DNA of 64,000 bases from Gammaproteobacteria bacterium (GTDB taxonomy: Bacteria; Pseudomonadota; Gammaproteobacteria; DSM-16500): the NCBI GenBank assembly GCA_021324305.1, contig JAJPJI010000034.1, forward strand, positions 1-64,000, given 5' to 3'. Of this stretch, positions 7,905 to 15,450 are shown in pieces; positions within the stretch are counted from its first letter, which is position 1, and every line of letters begins with the position of its first letter. The translations under genes and the position numbers were made by a program. The notes below the pieces were generated by a model that saw only the letters and a list, made by a program, of their open reading frames with translations, was not told the origin of the DNA and did not search any database.

Positions 7905-9035
7905 ATGGCGAATGATCGCGACGAAAAGTTTGAAGGGCATGAAGAAAGTGAATACCACTTTTCTGACGAAGAAGTGAGCTATGAAGTTGAGCCTGAAGTT
8001 TCCAAGCAAACACAAGGCGGCGGTGGGAATTTAAAGCAGAATATTATGGCGCGGCTTACTTCGTCCAAACGTATGCTTATCAGTCTGGGTGTGTTTTTGG
8101 TATTGGTATTTGTGGTTTACAAGATGGTAGCGCCGACATCCACTGCGCCTTCAACCGCGATAACCACTCCTCCTGTGGCTCAGAACATGCCTCCTAAAAA
8201 TCTAGCACCTGCTCAGGCAAATCAGAATGTACCGCCTACGGCTCCGGCTGCTCAACCTCAGGCAGCGGCAAATGTCCCAGCAAGCCTTCCTGTTGCGCCT
8301 GCCGCCCCGGCTGCACAGCCAGGCCTGGTATCACCGGTAACAGCGCAAACTCCGGCCATGCAGCCTGCAAATGTGGCTCAGGTACCATCATCTGCTCAGC
8401 CGCAGACAACAATTGTGCCTGGTGTGACAACCCCTGCAACGCAGCCTTCGGCAGTGGCGCAATCGCAACAGCCAGTCATTATTGTGCCGGCAAACCAGCC
8501 AGCGCCAGTCAGTATGCCAGCAGTGATCCCGGTGCAATCCCCGGCTGCTCCTTATGCCGCAAGTCAGGTCGGCATACCATCGAGTGTCGACCAGCAGGCA
8601 GCTAACCTTGCCGCTGAAAATGCAAAATTAATGAATCAGCTGCAGACCCAGGTCAATGATCAGCTGAATTCTTATTCTACTCAAAATAAGGCTATACAAG
8701 ATCAGATGCAGGCATTGAGTGCCCGTGTGGGAGTAATGGAAAATCAGCTTAATCAGTTGATTCAGGCGCTGACCCGTCGCGGGCAAGGCGGTTCGATGGC
8801 TAATCCGGCAGGTGCTCCGGCTCAGGCAGTCGAGCCCAAAATTGCGTATAATGTCCAGGCTATTATTCCCGGACGTGCCTGGTTGAAATCCGAGAATGGT
8901 GAAACGTTGACCGTGGCTGAAGGGGATATGATCAAGGATTTTGGCCGAGTAACCAAGATAGATCCATACGATGGAATTGTTGAAATCAATACCGGCACGA
9001 AAGCTGTGTCGTTATCATATGGAAACGGAGGATAG
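7905..9035 (+). CDS. dotF: Dot/Icm core protein DotF (IcmG), elongated Ala/Pro/Gln-rich form
   Basis: The 376-residue protein has an acidic cytosolic N terminus (residues 1-50) and a membrane span at about 58-77. A long Ala/Pro/Gln/Val-rich low-complexity periplasmic linker runs to about residue 225, then a coiled coil (about 230-290) and a compact C-terminal beta domain. This is the organisation of DotF/IcmG, an inner-membrane component that contacts the core complex and can bind effectors. Legionella DotF is about 270 residues; the extra length is in the linker. The gene follows the dotG gap and starts with ATG at 7905 after AAAGATGGCG context, with GAGAGG at 7889-7894 as a possible binding site. 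Confidence 0.85.
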   Translation: MANDRDEKFEGHEESEYHFSDEEVSYEVEPEVSKQTQGGGGNLKQNIMARLTSSKRMLISLGVFLVLVFVVYKMVAPTSTAPSTAITTPPVAQNMPPKNLAPAQANQNVPPTAPAAQPQAAANVPASLPVAPAAPAAQPGLVSPVTAQTPAMQPANVAQVPSSAQPQTTIVPGVTTPATQPSAVAQSQQPVIIVPANQPAPVSMPAVIPVQSPAAPYAASQVGIPSSVDQQAANLAAENAKLMNQLQTQVNDQLNSYSTQNKAIQDQMQALSARVGVMENQLNQLIQALTRRGQGGSMANPAGAPAQAVEPKIAYNVQAIIPGRAWLKSENGETLTVAEGDMIKDFGRVTKIDPYDGIVEINTGTKAVSLSYGNGG

Positions 9036-9092
9036 TTATCGCGGTGGAAGTAGTGCATGGAAGCGAAAGCATGACTGAGCGAGGTAACCATA

Positions 9093-9719
9093 ATGTTGCC
9101 AAAATATTTTCGAGATAAAACATCAAATGCTTATCGTTTCTTGTGGCTGGCAGCTATATTTTTGCTAGCCTCACCAGCATATTCACAGCTTCCCAATGTG
9201 ACTAGTGTCTCTGCGGAGACAATGCTGACCAATATCGCTCAAAGCGTACCCAGCCTGATGGCTATGGTGACGGCAATTGCTTATGTGCTGGGAATGGTTT
9301 TAATTATTCGAGGTATAGTCAAGCTGAAACATGTAGGAGAGATGCGTACCCAGATGTCTCATGAGCATCATATAACCGGCCCGCTTGTTCAAATTACTGT
9401 TGGTGCGCTTTTATTGTATTTGCCAACGGCAGTGAATGTGGGAATGAGTACATTCTGGACTAATCCGAATCCATATGGATACTTGCAGCAACAGGATCAA
9501 TGGACTCAATTTATCAATGACTGTTTCCTGGTTGTTCAGTTTATCGGTACGATTGCATTTATTAGAGGTTTGGTAATTTTAAGTCACCTGGGAAGCGGCG
9601 GCGGCCATCAACAGGGGCTTAGCAGAGGGCTGACGCATATTATAGGCGGTATTTTCTGTATCAATATCTATCAATTTATACAAGTAATATTAATAACATT
9701 AGGAATTCAGATATCTTAA
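9093..9719 (+). CDS. dotE: Dot/Icm inner-membrane protein DotE (IcmC)
   Basis: The 208-residue hydrophobic protein has an N-terminal signal or anchor segment (about residues 15-33, ending AYSQ) and several further membrane spans, at about 50-75, 100-120, 145-165 and 185-205. The segment TAIAYVLGMVLIIRGIVKLKHVGE is typical of the IcmC/DotE and IcmD/DotP pair (a matching but shorter form occurs in the next gene). Position between dotF and dotP agrees with icmC of Legionella. DotE and DotP are inner-membrane proteins of the type IVB apparatus whose biochemical role is poorly defined. Confidence 0.88.
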   Translation: MLPKYFRDKTSNAYRFLWLAAIFLLASPAYSQLPNVTSVSAETMLTNIAQSVPSLMAMVTAIAYVLGMVLIIRGIVKLKHVGEMRTQMSHEHHITGPLVQITVGALLLYLPTAVNVGMSTFWTNPNPYGYLQQQDQWTQFINDCFLVVQFIGTIAFIRGLVILSHLGSGGGHQQGLSRGLTHIIGGIFCINIYQFIQVILITLGIQIS

Positions 9720-9780
9720 GGACATAATAGTTAAATGTGGCTGGAAGATTTAAGGCTTTAAAATTTAAAAGGAGACGGAA

Positions 9781-10155
9781 ATGAAGAAGGTGCTTTTAGG
9801 GTTATTATCTTTAGCATGTTTTACAGCCGGGACGGCAGCATTGGCAGCAGTGTCAGGTGTGGGTTCCGTTGCGGCTGAAGTAACTTCAAACGTAGCAAGT
9901 ATCGCAAAATTGGTTACGGCGGCTTCCTACGTCGCAGGTATGGCATTTGCGGTTGGTGCAATTGTGAAGTTCAAGGCTCACAAAGATAACCCGACACAGA
10001 TTCCAATCGGCACACCTATTGCTTTGTTATTTGTTGGTGCAGCACTGATATTTATCCCGACGGTATTTAAAGTGTCTGGTGCTACATTATTCGGTGGCAG
10101 CGGACAGGTTGCTGGTGTTTCCGGTATTACGTCATTCGGTGCAAATAAACCGTAA
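9781..10155 (+). CDS. dotP: Dot/Icm inner-membrane protein DotP (IcmD)
   Basis: The 124-residue protein starts with a signal-like hydrophobic segment (residues 5-22, ending AALAA). Two membrane spans follow, at about 44-62 and 80-98. The segment VTAASYVAGMAFAVGAIVKFKAHKD parallels the corresponding region of DotE just upstream, the known relationship between IcmC and IcmD. The ATG is preceded by AAGGAG at 9769-9774. The order dotE-dotP-dotN-dotO is the conserved icmC-D-J-B order. Confidence 0.9.
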   Translation: MKKVLLGLLSLACFTAGTAALAAVSGVGSVAAEVTSNVASIAKLVTAASYVAGMAFAVGAIVKFKAHKDNPTQIPIGTPIALLFVGAALIFIPTVFKVSGATLFGGSGQVAGVSGITSFGANKP

Positions 10156-10195
10156 TACGAAGGTTAATCTGACTTACAATGCATGAAGAAACAGT

Positions 10196-10828
10196 ATGCA
10201 TGAACTATCTTTGGCAGTGAACTTATCGGGCTGGCGAGTCTTTGTTAGGCGTAAAGAGGATAAAGGCTTTCTGCCAGTCCAGAAACGTGTATTCGAGAGG
10301 GATATATACACTTGCCAGTATTGTGGTTTTCAGGCCAAGGAGTATCAGGAGGTTGTTAACCTCGATGGCAATTATGCAAATAACAAATTGAGCAATATGA
10401 TTACTGCCTGTTGTTTTTGCACTCAATGCCTGTTTTTGCAGTCAGTTGGTGTTGATGAAATGGGTGGTGGACAATTAATTTATTTGCCTGAAATCAGCCA
10501 GCGTGATCTAAACAGCTTTTGCCATGTGCTTTTTTGTGCAATGGAAAATAATACTGGCTATCAGGATAGTGCCCAATCGATTTATCGCAGCTTGAAATTC
10601 CGCAGCCAGATCATTGAGAACAAGTTTGGTTCGGGAACAAGCAATCCAGCAGTTATGGGGCAAATGATAGTTGAATACCGGGCGCAATCTCCAAAGAATA
10701 AAACAGACATACTAAGAGATCTGCGATTGCTTCCATCGCAAGTAAAATTTAAAGTTCAGTTAGATGCGTGGGCGGCAGCAGCTTTGAAGGAATTAGAGGA
10801 AGAGCAAAAAGCAGCTGAAAAAGGCTAG
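10196..10828 (+). CDS. dotN: Dot/Icm cytosolic protein DotN (IcmJ)
   Basis: The 210-residue soluble protein has an N-terminal zinc-finger/HNH-like region: CQYCGF at about residues 38-43 and a second CCFCTQC cluster at about residues 75-81. This matches IcmJ/DotN, which in Legionella is a zinc-binding component of the DotL coupling complex at the cytosolic face. The C-terminal half is predicted helical. An HNH nuclease role is unlikely in this context because the conserved catalytic His-Asn-His pattern is not evident. The stop is 15 nt from the dotO ATG. Confidence 0.88.
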   Translation: MHELSLAVNLSGWRVFVRRKEDKGFLPVQKRVFERDIYTCQYCGFQAKEYQEVVNLDGNYANNKLSNMITACCFCTQCLFLQSVGVDEMGGGQLIYLPEISQRDLNSFCHVLFCAMENNTGYQDSAQSIYRSLKFRSQIIENKFGSGTSNPAVMGQMIVEYRAQSPKNKTDILRDLRLLPSQVKFKVQLDAWAAAALKELEEEQKAAEKG

Positions 10829-10843
10829 AACAAGGACGACGGA

Positions 10844-13800
10844 ATGCGTGATCGCACCTTTATAGATCCACTGCTGGATGGTATCGATGCCATATTGGCC
10901 TGGTTTAGTACCGAGCTGAAACAAACCGTAGAGTCATATTGTGATCTCGAAACGGCTGATGATCCACACACACTGGTTGCCCGCGATGGTTCGCTTATTT
11001 CCATCATCCGTGTTTTTGGTGTTACTAGGCTGGTCGGACAAGAAGAGTTCGACATGATCCATCAGGGGTTGACCCAGAGTTTGCAGGCGACACTCAAGAG
11101 ACCGGGTCATGTAGTGCAAGTTTATTTCGCCTATGATCGTGATGCAGTCAAGCCTGAAATTGAAGATATTCTTTCCCCTGCCAAAGCAACAGCACAGCGT
11201 TTGAATCTGGAGCTGGATGACTTGTTTGCGGAACGCGTTAATTATATTTCGAGATATTGCGCGCATGAGGAGTTATATTTTGTCTTATGGACCAGACCAT
11301 ATTCATTGAGTGCTGAGCAGTTAAAGCGTGCCGGAAAAGAAAAACTCAACTTCATTCGAGAACACAAAATACCGCCTTTCAGGGGTGGTCAAAACCTGCT
11401 TGCTGCTATCCCTGATCTGAGGGAAGCGCATGGGTCTTTTGTAAGATCGGTTGTAACCGACCTTAATGCTTTAAACGTCTATTGTACATTGCTGGAAGTG
11501 CATGATGCCGTTTATGCCATGCGCTATTCCTGTGATCCAGATTTTACCTCCAAGGATTGGCGTGCGGTTTTGCCTGGAGACAAAGTTTCGCTGCAGGAAA
11601 AACGGCCCGCAGCAGGCGATTTATCCGGACTGATGTATCCTCCGCTGGCAAGGCAAATCTTCCCGCGTGACGGGCGAGCGATGGATCTCAGGACACTACG
11701 TGTCGGTGACAGGATTTATACGCCTATATTTATCGATCTTTTTCCACAAGATTTGAAATCATTTATCACTCTTTTCTCACGCACACTGCCAACACGTGTG
11801 CCGTGGCGTATCTCGTTCCTGATAGAAAGCGGCGGGTTTGCGACCTTGAGCTTCAAGTCAGCCATGGCGTCCATTCTGAGTTTTACCTCGGCACAAAATG
11901 GGTTGGTCCATGACGCGGTCAAGCTGTTACGTGACATCGACGTCAATACCGACGATGCGGTAGTCAAGCTGCAGGTGAGTCTTGCTACCTGGGCTCCAGA
12001 GGGCAACATTCGTTTGTTGCGTACTCGGGCTGCTGAACTTGCAAAAGCGGTCGAAGGCTGGGGGACCTGTGAAGTTTCGGAAGTATCGGGTGATGTGTTT
12101 GCAGGTGTATCTTCAAGTTTACTTGGATTCACAGCCAACAGTGTTGCCACGCCATCTGTGGCACCTCTGTCTGATGTTGTTTACATGCTGCCGTTTACAC
12201 GCCCCGCTTCTGCATGGGCGTATGGTGCATTGCTGTTGCGTTCACCAGATGGCAAGCCCTGGCCTTATCAGCCTGGCTCGGCCCAGCAAACTACCTGGAT
12301 TGATCTCATGTATGCACGTCCAGGTTCCGGTAAGTCCGTATTGTCTAATGCAATCAATCTGGCGCTTTGTCTTTCAGGCGGTATTACCCGCTTGCCTAGA
12401 ATTGCTATTATTGATATTGGTCCTTCCAGCAGCGGTTTGATATCGCTTCTGAAGGAATCCCTCCCACCGGATATGCGGCACTATGCAGCTTATCATCGGT
12501 TGCGCATGACGCCAGATTACTCAATTAATCCTTTTGATACTCAGCTGGGCTGCCGTCGTCCATCACCGCAAGAACGCGGCTTTTTGGTGAATTTTGTCAC
12601 ATTGCTTGCCACGCCTTTGGGTGCTGAGCGCCCCTATGATGGCGTGTCTGATATGGCGGGTTTGATTGTTGATGAAATGTACAAATATTTATCGGATGAG
12701 GGTAAGGCGCATCCATATACGCATGGTATTGAATCAATAGTTGATGATATTTTGAGCGAAATTGGTTTTGTGTTTGACGATAGAACCACATGGTGGGAAG
12801 TCACTGATGCGTTATTTCTCGCCGGATTCCACCATGAAGCCATGTTGGCGCAACGCTATGCTATGCCTTTGCTGGCGGATGCGGCAGCAATCTGCCGTAC
12901 GCAGGTCATCGAAGACTTGTATGGCCAGGTACGAGCTCCGACAGGTGAGCCGCTTATCCAGGCGTTCAGCCGCATGATTTCGAGTGCTGTCCGTGAATAT
13001 CCGATATTATCCAATATCACCAAGTTTGATATCGGCGATGCGCGTGTTGTTTCACTGGATTTGGATGAGGTGGCGAAAAGCGGTGGTGATGCAGCGGAAC
13101 GGCAAACAGCGGTGATGTACATGTTGGCTCGTTATTCTCTGGCGCGGCATTATTATCTTACAGAAGATGCACTGACGGATATTCCGGATGCTTACCGCGA
13201 CTACCATCGCCAGCGTATCGCGGAAATTCGTGAAGATTCCAAACGAATTGTCTATGACGAATTCCATCGAACTTCCAAAGCGCGCGCTGTCCGTGATCAG
13301 GTCATTCTGGATATGCGTGAAGGTCGAAAATGGAATGTGCAAATTGCATTGATTTCTCAATCATTGGATGACTTTGATCCGGTTATGGTGGAATTCGGTA
13401 CTTCTATCTTTATCATGGATGCTGGACCTGAGCAGGCAATCAAGCGCTCGACGGAAATATTCGGTCTTTCTGAAACTGCGCGTGTCGCGTTAAAGACTCG
13501 TGTCCATGGCCCGAGGGAAGGCGGTGCGACATTCCTTGCACAGTTTGCAACGAAACAGGGCATGAATACCCAGCTGTTGACCAACACGCTTGGACCAATC
13601 GAGTTATGGGCCTTTAGCACCACCGCTGAAGATGCTCGCTTGCGTAACAAACTGTATACCAAGCTTGGGCCTAAAGAGGCACGCAGGGTGCTGGCTAATC
13701 TGTTCCCATCGGGATCAGTAAAGAACTTGATTGAGGCGCGTCTTGCTGTACTCAAAGAATCACAGGGGATGATTGAAGAAGGTTCAAATCTCAGTATCGC

Positions 13801-13870
13801 AGATCAGCTCTTGGAAGAAATTCTGGATGCTTATTCAAAGAATCCGGATGTAAAAAGTTTGCCGAAATGA
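10844..13870 (+). CDS. dotO: Dot/Icm VirB4-like ATPase DotO (IcmB)
   Basis: At 1008 residues this has the full length of DotO/IcmB, the VirB4-type ATPase that forms the cytosolic hexamer at the base of the type IVB machine with DotB. A Walker A motif (ARPGSGKSV) is near residues 490-500, and a Walker B-like KRIVYDEFHRTS is near residue 805. The region IALISQSLDDFDPVMVEF agrees with the C-terminal motor domain. It is the last gene of the + strand Dot/Icm block and is followed by a short GC-rich hairpin. Confidence 0.94.
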   Translation: MRDRTFIDPLLDGIDAILAWFSTELKQTVESYCDLETADDPHTLVARDGSLISIIRVFGVTRLVGQEEFDMIHQGLTQSLQATLKRPGHVVQVYFAYDRDAVKPEIEDILSPAKATAQRLNLELDDLFAERVNYISRYCAHEELYFVLWTRPYSLSAEQLKRAGKEKLNFIREHKIPPFRGGQNLLAAIPDLREAHGSFVRSVVTDLNALNVYCTLLEVHDAVYAMRYSCDPDFTSKDWRAVLPGDKVSLQEKRPAAGDLSGLMYPPLARQIFPRDGRAMDLRTLRVGDRIYTPIFIDLFPQDLKSFITLFSRTLPTRVPWRISFLIESGGFATLSFKSAMASILSFTSAQNGLVHDAVKLLRDIDVNTDDAVVKLQVSLATWAPEGNIRLLRTRAAELAKAVEGWGTCEVSEVSGDVFAGVSSSLLGFTANSVATPSVAPLSDVVYMLPFTRPASAWAYGALLLRSPDGKPWPYQPGSAQQTTWIDLMYARPGSGKSVLSNAINLALCLSGGITRLPRIAIIDIGPSSSGLISLLKESLPPDMRHYAAYHRLRMTPDYSINPFDTQLGCRRPSPQERGFLVNFVTLLATPLGAERPYDGVSDMAGLIVDEMYKYLSDEGKAHPYTHGIESIVDDILSEIGFVFDDRTTWWEVTDALFLAGFHHEAMLAQRYAMPLLADAAAICRTQVIEDLYGQVRAPTGEPLIQAFSRMISSAVREYPILSNITKFDIGDARVVSLDLDEVAKSGGDAAERQTAVMYMLARYSLARHYYLTEDALTDIPDAYRDYHRQRIAEIREDSKRIVYDEFHRTSKARAVRDQVILDMREGRKWNVQIALISQSLDDFDPVMVEFGTSIFIMDAGPEQAIKRSTEIFGLSETARVALKTRVHGPREGGATFLAQFATKQGMNTQLLTNTLGPIELWAFSTTAEDARLRNKLYTKLGPKEARRVLANLFPSGSVKNLIEARLAVLKESQGMIEEGSNLSIADQLLEEILDAYSKNPDVKSLPK

Positions 13871-13875
13871 TATTA

Positions 13876-13893
13876 AGAGGCCGTCAGGCCTCT
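13876..13893 (+). terminator. Hairpin after dotO, possible weak terminator
   Basis: AGAGGCC-GTCA-GGCCTCT is a perfect 7-bp stem with a 4-nt loop, 5 nt after the dotO stop. Only a weak CTAATT follows, so termination may be partial and the next gene may still receive readthrough. Confidence 0.45.
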
Positions 13894-13915
13894 CTAATTA
13901 GTCAACAGGAAATCG

Positions 13916-14401
13916 ATGAATCCGGGCTTTCATATCAAACCAGCAACGACTGAAGATGTCCCATTGATACTGGATTTCATCAAGGAGCTTGCTGAATACG
14001 AGAAGCTCTCTCATGAAGTGGTTGCGACTGAAGAGACTCTCAGGGAAAACCTGTTTGGCAAAAAATCTTATGCGGAAGTAATTCTCGCTTATCTCGATCA
14101 TCAGCCTGTGGGATTTGCATTGTTTTTTCATAACTTTTCGACATTTTTGGGAAAGCCAGGGATCTATCTCGAGGATTTGTTTGTCAAATCATCCGCACGT
14201 GGCTTGGGAGTAGGCCAGAAAATGCTGGCATATCTTGCCCGATTGGCGATAGAAAGAAATTGCGGCCGGCTGGAATGGTGGGTGCTTGACTGGAACGAAC
14301 CGGCAATTAATTTTTATAAGCGCCTAGGAGCAAAAGCCATGGATGAGTGGACAGTGTACCGGGTCACTGGTAATGCGCTGGATGAGCTCGCGGCAAAGTG
14401 A
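13916..14401 (+). CDS. GNAT N-acetyltransferase, diamine (spermidine/spermine) acetyltransferase-like
   Basis: The 161-residue single-domain GNAT protein has an acetyl-CoA-binding motif A at about residues 95-110 (SARGLGVGQKML). The segments YLEDLFVKSSARG and DWNEPAINFYKRLGA closely resemble eukaryotic-type SSAT/thialysine acetyltransferases, which acetylate spermidine, spermine or related amines with acetyl-CoA. The substrate cannot be fixed from the sequence. It starts 46 nt after dotO and faces the convergent SDR gene; it is not a Dot/Icm component. Length is typical of the family. Confidence 0.8.
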   Translation: MNPGFHIKPATTEDVPLILDFIKELAEYEKLSHEVVATEETLRENLFGKKSYAEVILAYLDHQPVGFALFFHNFSTFLGKPGIYLEDLFVKSSARGLGVGQKMLAYLARLAIERNCGRLEWWVLDWNEPAINFYKRLGAKAMDEWTVYRVTGNALDELAAK

Positions 14402-14470
14402 TGACTGTTTGTCATCCTGAAAACCCGGATATAAAAGCTCCCTGATCAAAATTCATATGAGGTTACATTT

Positions 14471-15232
14471 TTACTGAACTGTAAAACCTCCATCAACGGT
14501 GATCGATTGACCAATAACAAAGCTGGCGCCGGGGCTGCAAAGCCAGATCACAGCAGATGCTATTTCATCTGGTGCACCAACCCGACCAATAGGCATCATT
14601 TCACCTAAATGATGCTTTATATCTTCATTGCCATTGATGAATCGCTGATACATGGTTGTTTCAATCGGGCCAGGCGATACAGCGTTAACACGAATATTTT
14701 GCCTTGCAAACTCTAGAGCAACTGATTTCGTTAACCCAAGTACTGCATGTTTGCTTGCAGCATAAATAGGTGCCGTCACAACGCCAATTAAGCCTGCAAT
14801 AGAAGCATTATTCACGATGACTCCGCCGCCCAGTTTTAACATTGCTTCAATTTCATATTGCATGGAAAAAAGAACGCCTTTGACATTAATATCCATGATT
14901 TGATGATAGATTGCTTCTGTCTTGTCATTAAATGGCGCTGAAGGTTCTTCGGTGCCTGCATTATTAAATGCAAAATCAAGGCGGCCATATTGTTTGATGG
15001 TCTGTTCTATCATCGCCTTAAGATCTGACAGCCTGGAGACATCAGTGTGTATGAAAATCCCATCCGTGCCCTGTGCTTTGATTTCTTCGACGACTTTCAT
15101 GCCTTCTTCCTCGCGTCGTGCCGCAATGACAACTTTTGCACCTTCTTTTGCAAAGGCGAGAGCTGTTGCACGTCCAATGCCTGAGTTTCCACCTGTTATA
15201 AGTGCTACTTTATTGGCAAATAATTTATTCAT
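14471..15232 (-). CDS. SDR-family NAD(P)-dependent oxidoreductase
   Basis: This 253-residue classical short-chain dehydrogenase has a [10 protein letters not shown] cofactor motif at residues 14-23, NNAG at about 90-93, catalytic Ser in NNASIAG, YAASK (Tyr-x-x-x-Lys) and the PGPIETTM loop after the active site. The sequence following beta-2 (AARREEEG) has an Arg-Arg pair that suggests NADP(H) preference. The substrate is unknown. It is convergent with the GNAT gene and monocistronic, with about 220 nt upstream to the end of the ankyrin gene, where I see no further gene. Confidence 0.85.
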   Translation of the reverse strand: MNKLFANKVALITGGNSGIGRATALAFAKEGAKVVIAARREEEGMKVVEEIKAQGTDGIFIHTDVSRLSDLKAMIEQTIKQYGRLDFAFNNAGTEEPSAPFNDKTEAIYHQIMDINVKGVLFSMQYEIEAMLKLGGGVIVNNASIAGLIGVVTAPIYAASKHAVLGLTKSVALEFARQNIRVNAVSPGPIETTMYQRFINGNEDIKHHLGEMMPIGRVGAPDEIASAVIWLCSPGASFVIGQSITVDGGFTVQ

Positions 15233-15450
15233 GAGTCATGGTCCTTGAATATTGATTTGAAATATATTGGCGAAACGTAAGGGGAATCATTAATTTTTAA
15301 TCCGCTGAAGCTGCCTTTAAGCAGGCACAGGCTTGGCTGTCAATGTTGATAATGTGGAGTCATTGAGGAGGTATGTCAAGTCTGCGTCATCGCGAGCTGG
15401 CTTCCTGGATTGGAGCTGGTTGGGATAAACATCGCAGGCGTGTCTCCAGT

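Noticed and set aside
10196-10828. DotN as an HNH endonuclease
   Set aside because: Cys pairs are present, but the catalytic HNH residues are not, and synteny identifies it as IcmJ.
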